Below, in pieces: positions 30,461-38,952 of a DNA stretch of 64,000 bases (the first letter of the stretch is position 1; the number at the start of each line of letters is the position of its first letter). A model generated the notes under the pieces. That model was not told the DNA's origin, did not search any database, and saw only the letters and a list, made by a program, of their open reading frames with translations. The DNA lies in the NCBI RefSeq assembly GCF_022179465.1, contig NZ_BPQV01000001.1, forward strand, positions 186,001 through 250,000, written 5' to 3'. The stretch is from Methylobacterium organophilum. Lineage in GTDB: Bacteria > Pseudomonadota > Alphaproteobacteria > Rhizobiales > Beijerinckiaceae. The position numbers and the translations under genes were made by a program.

Positions 30461-31339
30461 TCAGTCGAGCAGGCCGGTCGAACGGCCCACCTCGATCAGC
30501 GGCGCATAGGCCGCGTTGTCGACGGGGATGAACTTCGAGCGGCCGAAGGGCTCGAGGATGGCCGGGTCGGTGATACCGACGAGGGCTGCCCTCAGCTTCT
30601 CGGTGAAGCCCTCCCCGTAGGTCTTGTCCACGTCGCCGCGCACGGTCCACTGGTAATCCGGGAAGGTCGGGCTCTCCCAGATCACCGCGACCGCCTTTTG
30701 ATCGATCTTGCCGGCCTTGCCGTCGAGATCCCACACCGAATAGTCGACCGCCCCGACCTCGAAGGCGCCGGACTGGACCAGCTGGATCGTGCGGCTGTGG
30801 TCGCCCGAGAAGCCGACGCGGGAGAAGACCTGCTCCGGCGTCTTGCCCGGGAAGGCCTGGCGGATGAAGTGCTCCGGCATCAGCCGGCCGGAGGTCGAGG
30901 CGCGGGCGCCGAAGGTGAAGGTCTTGCCCGCGATCGCCTTCGGGAAGTCGGCGCCCTGGGCGAGGCCGGTGGCGGCGTTGGCGATGAAGTAGGTCTTGAA
31001 GGCCGCATCCTCGGCGCCCTGGGCGATGGCCTGGCTGCCCGGCACCGCTTTGCGGGCCTGGACGCCGGTGAAGCCGCCGAACCAGGCGAGCTGGACCTGG
31101 CCGTTGGTGAAGGCGGTGACCGCGGCCGGATAGTTCTTCACCGGGATGTAGCGCACCGGCACCCCGAGCTTGCCCTCGAGATAGGTCGCGACCTTGCCGA
31201 AGCGCTCGACGAGGCGGCTCTCGTCCTGATCGGGGATGCCGGTGAAGACGAAGGGCGGCTTGGCGCCCTCCTGCGCGTGGGCCGAGGCGAGGGCGCCGGC
31301 GAGAAGGGCAAGGCACGACAGGACGGCACGACGTCGCAT
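30461..31339 (-). CDS. PhnD-family periplasmic binding protein, putative selenium-oxyanion transporter
   Basis: About 292 residues with a clear signal peptide (MRRRAVLSCLALLAGALASAHAQ region). The mature part matches PhnD-like proteins: FTGIPDQDESRLVERF, VKNYPAAVTAF, LAWFGGFTGVQAR, FTFGARASTSGRLMPE and VDYSVWDL. The ATG at 31339 has GGAG six bases upstream. PhnD relatives bind phosphonate, phosphite or other oxyanions; homologues divergent from selD are commonly named putative selenate-binding proteins on the strength of that neighbourhood. Here selD starts 165 bp away on the other strand, fitting that reading. The substrate itself is inference. Confidence 0.85.
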   Translation of the reverse strand: MRRRAVLSCLALLAGALASAHAQEGAKPPFVFTGIPDQDESRLVERFGKVATYLEGKLGVPVRYIPVKNYPAAVTAFTNGQVQLAWFGGFTGVQARKAVPGSQAIAQGAEDAAFKTYFIANAATGLAQGADFPKAIAGKTFTFGARASTSGRLMPEHFIRQAFPGKTPEQVFSRVGFSGDHSRTIQLVQSGAFEVGAVDYSVWDLDGKAGKIDQKAVAVIWESPTFPDYQWTVRGDVDKTYGEGFTEKLRAALVGITDPAILEPFGRSKFIPVDNAAYAPLIEVGRSTGLLD

Positions 31340-31503
31340 CGGAAACTCCGAAATCTCCGCACGCAAGGGCGGGACGCCGCCCGGCGGATCATCATGCGAG
31401 GTAGCAGATCGGACGCGAACGCGGCAGGGTTGAACCCCCTATGCTGCGGTGGACAGGCTGCGGCCTTTCCGCCCGAGCTCGGATCGGACAACAGGAGACG
31501 ACG

Positions 31504-32559
31504 ATGGATGCGACGCAGCCCCGCCTCACCAGCCTCGCCCATGGCGGCGGTTGCGGCTGCAAGCTCGACCCCGCGATCCTGCGCGGGCTGCTGGCCGATC
31601 AGCCCATGGGCGGCCCCTTCGAGCGGCTTCTCGTCGGCAACGAGACCTCGGACGACGCCGCGGTCTGGGCCCTCGACGACCGCACCTGCCTGATCGCCAC
31701 CACCGACTTCTTCATGCCGATGGTGGACGATCCACACGATTTCGGGCGCATCGCCGCGACCAACGCGATCTCCGACGTCTACGCCATGGGCGGCCGGCCG
31801 ATCCTGGCCCTCGCCATCCTCGGCATGCCCGTCGGCAAGATCGCCCCCGAGACCGTCGCCGCGATCCTGAAGGGCGGGGCCTCGATCTGCGCGGAAGCCG
31901 GCATCCCGGTGGCCGGGGGCCACTCGATCGACACGCCGGAGCCGATCTACGGGCTCGCCGTGATCGGTACCTGTCCCCGCGAGCATGTCCGCCGCAACCG
32001 CGACGCCAAGGCCGGTGACGCCCTCATCCTGACGAAGCCCCTCGGCGTCGGGATCTATTCGGCGGCGATCAAGAAGGAGGCCCTGCCCACGGGCGGTTAT
32101 GCGGAGTTCATCGCGAGCACGACGCTGCTCAACCGGGTCGGTGCCGTCCTGGCCGAGGATCCCGACCTGCATGCCATGACCGACGTGACCGGATTCGGGC
32201 TGCTCGGCCATGGGCTGGAGGTCGCCCGCGGCGCCGGGCTCGGCCTCCTGATCGAGGCGGACAAGGTGCCCCTTCTGCCCAAGGCCGCGGCGCTGGCCCG
32301 CGACGGCTTCGTCACCGGGGCCTCGCACCGCAACTGGACCGCCTTCGGCGAGTCGGTGGCGCTCCCGGAGGGCTTCCCCGATTGGCGGCGCCACCTGCTG
32401 ACCGATCCGCAGACCTCGGGCGGCCTGCTCGTCAGCTGCGAACCGGAGGCCGCCGAGTCGATCCTCGCGCGGATCTGGCAGGCCGGTCACCCGACCGCCG
32501 CCATCATCGGGCGGGTGGAGGAGGGACCGGCGCGGATCCGGGTGCTGGCGAACGGCTAG
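31504..32559 (+). CDS. selD: Selenide, water dikinase (selenophosphate synthase)
   Basis: About 351 residues. Makes selenophosphate from selenide and ATP, the donor for selenocysteine and 2-selenouridine in tRNA. The catalytic region [10 protein letters not shown] near residue 17 uses Cys, not selenocysteine, at the active position. Other blocks: [55 protein letters not shown] and [13 protein letters not shown]. The ATG at 31504 follows AGGAGACG. Divergent from the PhnD/C/E-like transporter, which may supply selenium. No selA, selB, selC or 2-selenouridine synthase gene is visible in this window, so the end product is unknown. Confidence 0.96.
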   Translation: MDATQPRLTSLAHGGGCGCKLDPAILRGLLADQPMGGPFERLLVGNETSDDAAVWALDDRTCLIATTDFFMPMVDDPHDFGRIAATNAISDVYAMGGRPILALAILGMPVGKIAPETVAAILKGGASICAEAGIPVAGGHSIDTPEPIYGLAVIGTCPREHVRRNRDAKAGDALILTKPLGVGIYSAAIKKEALPTGGYAEFIASTTLLNRVGAVLAEDPDLHAMTDVTGFGLLGHGLEVARGAGLGLLIEADKVPLLPKAAALARDGFVTGASHRNWTAFGESVALPEGFPDWRRHLLTDPQTSGGLLVSCEPEAAESILARIWQAGHPTAAIIGRVEEGPARIRVLANG

Positions 32560-32633
32560 GCGCCCCCCCGGAAGGCCCCCAAAGCCCGGGCGGCGTCGCA
32601 TGCGGCGAAGACAAGCGAGGACGCAGCGAGCCT

Positions 32634-32687
32634 CGAACACGAGAAAGCCGGCCGTCTCGTCGGAGAGGGCCGGCTTTCTCGTGTTCG
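32634..32687. terminator. Very long perfect hairpin downstream of selD
   Basis: Two perfectly complementary 20-bp arms, 32634-32653 and 32668-32687, enclose a 14-base loop. The right arm contains GGCTTTCTCG rather than a T-run. It lies 75 bp after the selD stop and 47 bp beyond the stop of the convergent small-peptide gene, so it may terminate both units. The exceptional stem length also suits a REP-like or stable-RNA element. Confidence 0.6.
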
Positions 32688-32733
32688 CTGTCTGCTGCGC
32701 GGTGCCGGAATCCGGATCCGGCCAGGGCCGGGC

Positions 32734-32871
32734 TCAACGGCCGCCGACGGCGTGGGCGGTCTGGGCCGGGATGCCGGCCGGGGCGGTGAAGCTCTGAGCC
32801 TGGGCTTCCATGGCGAAGCCGAACAGGACGAGGGAAGAGGCGAGCAGGGCGAGGGCGACGATACGGTTCAT
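32734..32871 (-). CDS. Tiny secreted peptide, paralogue 1 (45 aa)
   Basis: 45 residues: start MNRIVALALLASSLVLFGF, then an AxA-type cleavage region (EAQAQ) and a mature tail of roughly 20 residues containing SFTAPAGIPAQ and ending VGGR. A textbook ribosome-binding site AAGGAG lies eight bases before the ATG at 32871. The gene 39 bp upstream encodes a paralogue sharing the contiguous core AQSFTAPAGIP. Strong start signals, intact signal peptide and conservation between paralogues while the leaders differ support a real exported peptide. Function unknown; no processing protease or transporter is adjacent. Confidence 0.72.
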   Translation of the reverse strand: MNRIVALALLASSLVLFGFAMEAQAQSFTAPAGIPAQTAHAVGGR

Positions 32872-32910
32872 GACGGGTCTCCTTGGAAGGGGGGATTGGA
32901 GAGAGGGGAT

Positions 32911-33045
32911 TCAGCGGCCCTGGACGGCGGCGCCGGGAGCGGCCTGAACCGGGATGCCGGCGGGGGCGGTGAAGCTCTGGGCCTGGGCGGCGCTGCCCGC
33001 GACGAGCGAGAGGGCGACCAGGGCGGCGGAAACGAGACGGGACAT
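32911..33045 (-). CDS. Tiny secreted peptide, paralogue 2 (44 aa)
   Basis: 44 residues: leader MSRLVSAALVALSLVAGSAA, then QAQSFTAPAGIPVQAAPGAAVQGR split by a predicted AxA signal-peptidase site. AAGGAG is positioned eight bases before the ATG at 33045. Same layout and same AQSFTAPAGIP core as the 32734-32871 gene, which follows 39 bp downstream on the same strand, so the pair is a tandem duplication probably co-transcribed. The promoter should be in the AT-richer stretch 33046-33180, where a 15-bp palindrome lies. Function unknown. Confidence 0.72.
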   Translation of the reverse strand: MSRLVSAALVALSLVAGSAAQAQSFTAPAGIPVQAAPGAAVQGR

Positions 33046-33380
33046 GGTGGGCTCCTTCGTAGGGTCTTGGAGGCGGCCCCGTTGGCCGCTTCCGATGAGA
33101 GGAAGATGGCCCCGTTCGACTTGGCGAAACAGCCGAATAAATTTGATCGAAACTTTCGATATTTCAGAAAAGTCAGCGGCTTATGCGGTGCGCAGGGACA
33201 GCCTGCCCAGGCCGGCATCTGCCGCGGGCATGATCGTGCGGCGGAGACTGCCGCCTCCCGACCGGGTGAGGCGCATCCACACCGGCCTCAGCCCGCCGGA
33301 CCTCCGGCGCTTGCATCCCGGGGCGGCGGCGTCCATGCCGGGACGATGATCGTTCCAGGACAGGCGCGCGGGCCCTAACG
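33046..33380. other. Intergenic region between peptide genes and SMC-like gene
   Basis: 335 bp without a convincing gene, between divergent units. Positions 33130-33180 are markedly AT-richer than the surroundings and hold a 15-bp palindrome, a likely promoter/operator zone for the peptide genes. The right half (33190-33380) is GC-rich with no start signal other than the GTG used by the SMC-like gene. Short open frames across it look like noise. Confidence 0.5.
33146..33160. promoter_or_regulatory. 15-bp palindrome upstream of the secreted-peptide pair
   Basis: ATCGAAA-C-TTTCGAT is a perfect inverted repeat centred on 33153, about 100 bp upstream of the 44-aa peptide gene and in the only AT-rich patch nearby. 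It is a plausible repressor or activator site; no regulator gene adjoins it. Confidence 0.4.
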
Positions 33381-36300
33381 GTGTACCGCCTCACCGATAT
33401 CGCGCTCTCGAATTGGTACCTGATCCGGCGTGAGCAGATCCGGATCCGGGGCGCGACCGCGCTCGTCGGGCCAACGGGGGCGGGCAAGTCCACGATCTTC
33501 GACGCGGTCGGCACCGTGCTCGCCGGCAACAATGCGAGCCGCCTGGCCCTGAACGCCTCGGCCTCCGGCCGCAGCGCGCGCACCGTGCGCGACTACTGCC
33601 TCGGCTGGATCAGCGACCCGGCGGAGGGTGGCCGGCCCACCCGGGAAGCCTGCGAGACCATCATCGCCCTCGTCTTCGAGAACGAGGCCTCGGGCCGGAT
33701 CGTCACGGTCGGGCTGGCGCTCGCCGCCCGGGCGGAGGAGGCCAAGGAAGAGACGCTGTCGCGCTTCATCAGCGTCGACCACCGCTTCGAAATCGCGGAC
33801 TATGTCCGCGAGACCGCGGAGGGCAGCTATGTGGCGCCCTGGGTCGAGATCGCCCGCGACCTGCGTGCCAAGCCCGGCCGCTTCGAGGAATTCCGCACCT
33901 CCGGCGAGCGCTTCACCGCCGAGGTGCTGGCGACCCTGCGCGAGGGCGCGCCGGTGCCGGAGCCGCGCCACTTCCTGCGCACCTTCGCCAACGCGGTCGC
34001 CTTCAAGCCGATCTTCGATTCGAGCGCCTTCGTGCGCAGCTTCGTGCTGGAGCCCGAGCCCCTCGATGTCGGCCGCATCCGGCAATCGGCGGAGAACTGG
34101 CGCCGTCTGCTGGAGACGATCGAGGAACTGGAGCGGCGCCTCGCCCATCTCGCCCGCATCGTGAAGCGCTACGAGGCCTGGGCGGAGGCGAGCCTCACGG
34201 CCACTTTCGAGGAATTGCGCGCCGCGAGCGCGGATCTGCGCCGCCGCATCCTCGACGTCGCCGCCCTGAGCACCAGCCTTCAGGACGTGTCCGAGCGCCT
34301 GCGCATCGCCCGCGACAGCGTGACGACGAGCCAGGGCTTCGTGCGCGAGATCGACGGCGAGATCGCCGCGCGCAAGGCACAGATCGCCGGCAGCGCCATG
34401 GAGGGGCGGCTCGCCGCCTCCGATGCCGGGCTCGCCATGGCCGCCCGCGACCGGCGCGACCTCGCCAACCGCGTCTCCGCCCTGGTCTCCCTGGTGCAGG
34501 AGGCCGGCCGGCTCGGCACCATCGCGGCGGAGCTGCGCCGGATCGATCCCGACGCGGCCCGGATCGTCGAGGCCTGCGCCCGCTCGGGCCTGCGCCGGGA
34601 CGCCCCGCCGGAGGAGACCCTGCGGGCGGACGGCCCCCTCCCCCGCCTCGTCGAGAGCCTGCGCCAGTTGCCCGACATCGCCGGGCCCCTCGAGGACGCC
34701 GCCGAGGATCTGGCCCTGCGCGCCCGCGAGCAGGAGCGCGAGGCGCAGGCCCTCGGCGCCGAGATGGCCGGCGGACGCGAGCAGGCCGGGCGCCTCGCCC
34801 CCGACACCCTCGCCTTCCGCGACGAGCTCGCCCGCATCGGGATCGCGGCGGTGCCGATCTGCGAGCTCGCCGAGATCACCGATCCGAAATGGGGGCAGGC
34901 ACTGGAAGGGCTGCTCGGCCGCGCCCGCGAGGCGCTGGTGGTCGATCCCGACCGGCTCGACCGAGCCTTCGGCGTGCTCGAATCCCGGCGCAGCCAATTC
35001 TACCGCTGCCTGCTGGTGAAGACGACGGACACGGCCAAGCGCTCCGCCCGCCGCTTCGACGACGGGCCGATGGGCCTGATCGACACCGACGACCCCCATG
35101 CCGAGGCCTTCCTCGCCGCCCGCCTCGGCGGCTACGACCTCGCCCCCAACGACGCCGCCCTGCGCCATATGAGCCGCGCCATCGCCCCGAGCGGGCGCTC
35201 GACCTCCGGCATGGCCTATTCGGTCAACCGGCCGGTGCAGCTGATGATGACGCGGGGCCATCGCGGCCCCACCGCCGAGGGACGCCGCAACCTGGAGGTG
35301 GCGACCGAGGAGGCGCGGCGCCTGCGCAACGAGGCCAACCTCCTGCGCGAGGCCGCCCGCAACGCCGCCATGCTGCGGGTCCGGCTCGCCGAGGGTCTGC
35401 CCGACATCGCCGTCCTGCGCGAGGAGGCGGACGCGATCGAGGGCCGCCGCCGCTCGCTCTCGACGGAGCGCGAGAGCGCCGCCAAGGCCGATACCGGCGC
35501 CCTCGAAGCCGAGATCGCGGAGCTGACCAAGGAGCGCTCGGCCTATCTCACCGAGCTCGTGCAGGTGCTGGAGCCGAAGCGCGACGCCCTGCTCTCCGAG
35601 GAGGCGACGCTGAAGGCGAAGCTCGCCGCGACCCGGGAGGCGGCCAAGGCGGCGCTCGCCGCACGCCGCTCCGCCTATGCCCGCTGGTCGGGCGGGGACA
35701 GCGTGCGCATCCGCCTCGTCCGCCCCGACCTCTACGATGCCGGCTCGCTCGCGGCCTGCCGGGCCGATCTCGCCGAGCGGGACGCCAAGGGGCTCGCCGC
35801 CGCCGCCGCCTTCGCGCGCAACGCCGCCAAGGAGGCGACGGAGACCGCCCGCCACCAGGGGCGCGCCGCCGAGCGCGACCTCGCCGAGTATTGCGTGCAG
35901 TGGCGCATCGACAATCCCCTTGGGCGGGGCGCCGACGCGCCGGCCTCCTTCGGCTACAGCTGGGCCAAACGGGCCCATGACGAGGTGGCCGGCCACGAGC
36001 TGCGCCGCTACCGCGAGCAGGCGCTGCGGGCGGAGGCCGAGATGCGCCGCCTGATGACGGAAGACCTGCTGACCCGGCTCGCCGACAAGTTCGAGCGCGT
36101 CCGCGCCCGGCTCGACGCCCTGAACGAGCGCCTCTCCTCCCAGACCTTCACCGGCCAGACCTACGCCTTCGAGGCGGCGGTGGACCGGCGCTACGCCGCC
36201 GTGCACGCCCTGGCCACCGAGGTCGCCCGCTCGGCCGATGCCGCCCAGGCGATCCTGCCGGGCGACGGCACCACGGCGGAGGGACCGCTCAAGGCGGCGA

Positions 36301-36836
36301 TCGAGGAGATCTCGGCGCTGATCGCCGGCGAGGAGAGCGCGGCCCGGCTCGCCGATTACCGCAACTACTTCGTCTACGAGATCGGCATGCGCGACCGGGC
36401 GGGCAACCGCACCACCATGTCGAACCGGGCCCTGCGCGGCTCCGGCGGCGAGGCGCAGGCCCCGTTCTACGTGGCCATCGCCGCCTCGCTCGCCTCCGCC
36501 TACTATCCCGGCGATCGGCCCGGCGATGAGAATCCCGGCCTCGGCCTGTGCCTGCTCGACGAGGCCTTCTCCAAGCTCGACGTGCGCAACAGCCAAGCCC
36601 TGGTCGACCTCTACCGGGCCTGGGGCCTGCAGCTCCTGATCGCCGCGCCGGAGGACAAGCGCACCACGCTGACCGAGGTGATGGACACCATCGTCACCGT
36701 CTACAAGAGCCCCGACCTGAAGGGTGTGCGCATCGAATCCGAGCACCCGCTGGAGGCGGCCAAGGGCGCGCTGGCCGCGATCAATCCCGAGCGCATCGGC
36801 CTCGAAGGCTTCCGCCCCGCCGACGCGGCGGAGTGA
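33381..36836 (+). CDS. SMC-like ATPase of the JetC/MukB/MksB type, without partner genes
   Basis: 1151 residues in SMC order. Walker A GPTGAGKSTIFDAV near residue 30; long Ala/Arg/Glu-rich helical stretches (about 240-480 and 640-1000) that should form antiparallel coiled coil; a globular middle (about 490-630) where a hinge would be; then signature SGGEAQAPFYVAIAAS near 1021 and Walker B LCLLDEAFSKLD near 1055. The last two blocks resemble JetC (Wadjet) and MksB more than canonical Smc or SbcC. GTG start with no clear Shine-Dalgarno. No JetA, JetB, JetD or MksE/F-like genes are adjacent: flanks are the peptide genes and moeA. Role in DNA handling is inferred from family only. Confidence 0.82.
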   Translation: MYRLTDIALSNWYLIRREQIRIRGATALVGPTGAGKSTIFDAVGTVLAGNNASRLALNASASGRSARTVRDYCLGWISDPAEGGRPTREACETIIALVFENEASGRIVTVGLALAARAEEAKEETLSRFISVDHRFEIADYVRETAEGSYVAPWVEIARDLRAKPGRFEEFRTSGERFTAEVLATLREGAPVPEPRHFLRTFANAVAFKPIFDSSAFVRSFVLEPEPLDVGRIRQSAENWRRLLETIEELERRLAHLARIVKRYEAWAEASLTATFEELRAASADLRRRILDVAALSTSLQDVSERLRIARDSVTTSQGFVREIDGEIAARKAQIAGSAMEGRLAASDAGLAMAARDRRDLANRVSALVSLVQEAGRLGTIAAELRRIDPDAARIVEACARSGLRRDAPPEETLRADGPLPRLVESLRQLPDIAGPLEDAAEDLALRAREQEREAQALGAEMAGGREQAGRLAPDTLAFRDELARIGIAAVPICELAEITDPKWGQALEGLLGRAREALVVDPDRLDRAFGVLESRRSQFYRCLLVKTTDTAKRSARRFDDGPMGLIDTDDPHAEAFLAARLGGYDLAPNDAALRHMSRAIAPSGRSTSGMAYSVNRPVQLMMTRGHRGPTAEGRRNLEVATEEARRLRNEANLLREAARNAAMLRVRLAEGLPDIAVLREEADAIEGRRRSLSTERESAAKADTGALEAEIAELTKERSAYLTELVQVLEPKRDALLSEEATLKAKLAATREAAKAALAARRSAYARWSGGDSVRIRLVRPDLYDAGSLAACRADLAERDAKGLAAAAAFARNAAKEATETARHQGRAAERDLAEYCVQWRIDNPLGRGADAPASFGYSWAKRAHDEVAGHELRRYREQALRAEAEMRRLMTEDLLTRLADKFERVRARLDALNERLSSQTFTGQTYAFEAAVDRRYAAVHALATEVARSADAAQAILPGDGTTAEGPLKAAIEEISALIAGEESAARLADYRNYFVYEIGMRDRAGNRTTMSNRALRGSGGEAQAPFYVAIAASLASAYYPGDRPGDENPGLGLCLLDEAFSKLDVRNSQALVDLYRAWGLQLLIAAPEDKRTTLTEVMDTIVTVYKSPDLKGVRIESEHPLEAAKGALAAINPERIGLEGFRPADAAE

Positions 36837-36839
36837 GGA

Positions 36840-38093
36840 CTACCAGAGCAGGGCGTGGGGGTAGAACCCGACCACGGCCCCCTCGGTCACGTTGCCCATG
36901 GCTTCCGGGATCACGGCGAGGCCGTCGCTCTCGGTGAGCGAGCTCAGCATGCCGGAGCCCTGCTGCATGTCCTTGCGGGCCTCGGCCGTCCCGTCCGGGC
37001 CGACAGCGAGGCTCACCCGCACGAATTCCCGGCGGCCGGGCTGGTGGCGGTGGGTGAAGGCGGCGCGCACCGGCTGCGCCCGGGGAAGGGCGTAGCACTC
37101 CCCGCTCAGCGCGGCGAGCAGCGGGCGCACCACGAACAGCAGGGTGACGTAGGCCGCGGCCGGGTTGCCCGGCAGGCCGACGAAGGGCGTCTCGCCGATC
37201 CGCCCCACCGCCACGGGCTTGCCCGGCTTGATCGCGAGCTTCCACAGGTCGAGCCGGCCCGTTGCCGCCAGCGCTGCCTTGACGTGGTCCTCCTCCCCCA
37301 CCGAGACGCCGCCGGAGGTGAGGACGAGGTCGTGCGCCGTCGCGGCCTCCGCGAGCCGCCGCGTGAGGGTCACGGGATCGTCGCGCAGGATGCCGAGATC
37401 CGCGGTCCCCGTGCCGAGCCGGGCGAGAAGGCCGAGGAGCATCGCCCGGTTGGCGTCGTGGATCTGCCCGGGCCGCAGATCCGCGCCGGGCTCGGCCAGT
37501 TCGTCCCCCGTGGAGAACACCGCGACGCGCAGGCGAGGGCGAACGCTCAGGGCGTCGAGGCCGGCCGCGGCGGCGAGCGCCAGATCCTGCGGGCGCAGGC
37601 GCCGGCCGGCCGGCACCACGCGGCTGCCTTTGGCGACATCCTCGCCGGCCCGCCGGCGATTGGCGCCCCGCGACTGGCCAGGCGGCAGAAGCACGTGACC
37701 GTCCTCGACGCGCACGTCCTCCTGCATGAAGACCGTGTCGGCGCCCGCGGGGATCGGGGCGCCGGTGAAGATGCGATGGGCGACGCCCGCCGTGGCGAGC
37801 CCCTCCGCCGATGCGCCCGCCGGCAGCCGGCCGCCGAGCGGCAGCCGCGTCGGCGCGTCGGCCCGCAGGTCGGCGAAGCGGACGGCGTAGCCGTCGACCG
37901 CGGCATTGTCGAAGGGGGGAAGGTCGTTGCGCGCGAAGGCATCCTCCGCCGCGACGCGCCCGTCCGCCTGGGACAGGGCCACCGTCTCGCGACCGGCGCC
38001 CGCAGGCAGCGCCTCAATGAGCCGCGCCACAGCGGCCTCGATGGAAAGCAGTTTTTCGCTTTCCTGAACGCAATCATCCCTCAAGCCGGCCAT
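36840..38093 (-). CDS. moeA: Molybdopterin molybdotransferase
   Basis: About 417 residues. Inserts molybdate into adenylylated molybdopterin in Mo-cofactor synthesis (cytosol). Family blocks are all present: PPFDNAAVDGYAVR near 50, FTGAPIPAGADTVFMQED near 105, RRAGEDVAKGSRV, VFSTGDEL near 195, DANRAMLLGLL, LTSGGVSVGEEDHVK near 260 and GLPGNPAAAYV near 310. The ATG at 38093 is favoured over an upstream ATG-less extension because MoeA proteins begin just before the LLSIEAA helix. Its stop is 3 bp from the SMC-like gene's stop, with no terminator between. It serves molybdoenzymes such as the hydroxylase in the island at 46-50 kb, as a general supply. Confidence 0.95.
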   Translation of the reverse strand: MAGLRDDCVQESEKLLSIEAAVARLIEALPAGAGRETVALSQADGRVAAEDAFARNDLPPFDNAAVDGYAVRFADLRADAPTRLPLGGRLPAGASAEGLATAGVAHRIFTGAPIPAGADTVFMQEDVRVEDGHVLLPPGQSRGANRRRAGEDVAKGSRVVPAGRRLRPQDLALAAAAGLDALSVRPRLRVAVFSTGDELAEPGADLRPGQIHDANRAMLLGLLARLGTGTADLGILRDDPVTLTRRLAEAATAHDLVLTSGGVSVGEEDHVKAALAATGRLDLWKLAIKPGKPVAVGRIGETPFVGLPGNPAAAYVTLLFVVRPLLAALSGECYALPRAQPVRAAFTHRHQPGRREFVRVSLAVGPDGTAEARKDMQQGSGMLSSLTESDGLAVIPEAMGNVTEGAVVGFYPHALLW

Positions 38094-38211
38094 CGGCGTC
38101 CCATCGTGGCGCTTCCGTCGCGACCCGGCACGCGTTCTCTCCGGAGCATTCCGCACGGGCTGTGGCTTCCCTGCACCCGGTGGACGGGAAAAGCCAGGGC
38201 GCGGGGCGGGA

Positions 38212-38922
38212 TCATCCGTTGCGCCGGCCGCAGCGGATATAGGCGGTGGTGCCCTTCGCGCTCGTCCAGACCAGACGGTCGCCCTCGACGAGGAGACGGA
38301 CCTGCGAGGTCCAGCGCCGCCCGCGCTCGCTGCATTCGGCGGTCATGGCCCAGGTCGGCCCCTCGCGATGCCCGCTGCGGAAGCGGCAGAGGGTGCGGCC
38401 GGCCTGCGCCCCGTCCTGGCTGATGGTGGCCGGGATGTAGCCGCGGCGGCGGGAGGGCGCTCCGCAGGCCGCCGCCGCCGGCCCCCAGGTGCCGACATAC
38501 TCCGCCGCGGGGCTCGACAGCGGCGTGGCCGCGGCGGGCGCCACCGGCGGCGGGGCGGCCTCGACCGGCGGCTGAGGCGGGAAGGACGCGTCGTTTCCGA
38601 CAGCGGCCATCGCGATGCGACGGGGCGCTTCGGCCCGGGCGCCGGTCTCGTCCGGATCGCGCCAGCGGCGGGCCGGCGCGGCGAGCCCCATGGGCCGGAG
38701 CAGGTCCTCGCCGCTCTCGTCCCCATTGGCGACGCTCTCCCGATGCTGCGCCGCGCGGGTCTCCGCGCCGAAATCGTCGAACAGGACGAGCCCGGCAAAG
38801 GTCAGCAGCGCGCCCCAGCCGGCGGCGAGCGCCATCGGCAGCACGAGGCGCAGGCGGCCCCGGGCGGGCGCCCCATCCGGCTCCGCCTGCGGCCCCTCGT
38901 CGAGGATGATCGCCCCCTGCAT
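38212..38922 (-). CDS. Hypothetical membrane-anchored protein with conserved C-terminal domain
   Basis: 236 residues. One membrane helix near 27-48 (LVLPMALAAGWGALLTFAGL), a Pro/Ala-rich linker (about 110-140), then a compact cysteine-containing domain beginning YVGTWGPAAAACG and running through GYIPATISQDGAQAGRTLCRF to the end. The pattern of cysteines and strand-like repeats suggests a small extracytoplasmic beta domain. I recognise the look of a family found in related Hyphomicrobiales but know no function for it. Same strand as, and 30 bp downstream of, the 2OG oxygenase gene. Confidence 0.65.
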   Translation of the reverse strand: MQGAIILDEGPQAEPDGAPARGRLRLVLPMALAAGWGALLTFAGLVLFDDFGAETRAAQHRESVANGDESGEDLLRPMGLAAPARRWRDPDETGARAEAPRRIAMAAVGNDASFPPQPPVEAAPPPVAPAAATPLSSPAAEYVGTWGPAAAACGAPSRRRGYIPATISQDGAQAGRTLCRFRSGHREGPTWAMTAECSERGRRWTSQVRLLVEGDRLVWTSAKGTTAYIRCGRRNG

Positions 38923-38952
38923 CCGTTCCAGAGCCGCGCCGCGGCCTCCCCG

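Noticed and set aside
31504-32559. Selenocysteine-containing SelD
   Set aside because: The active-site position is an ordinary Cys codon; no in-frame TGA occurs there.
33375-36746. 1123-codon open frame opposite the SMC-like gene
   Set aside because: Exact antisense of the Walker A to signature-motif coding region; composition is repetitive and shows no motif.
33381-36836. Complete Wadjet (JetABCD) defence system
   Set aside because: Only a JetC-like ATPase is present; neighbours are peptide genes and moeA, with no JetA, JetB or JetD.
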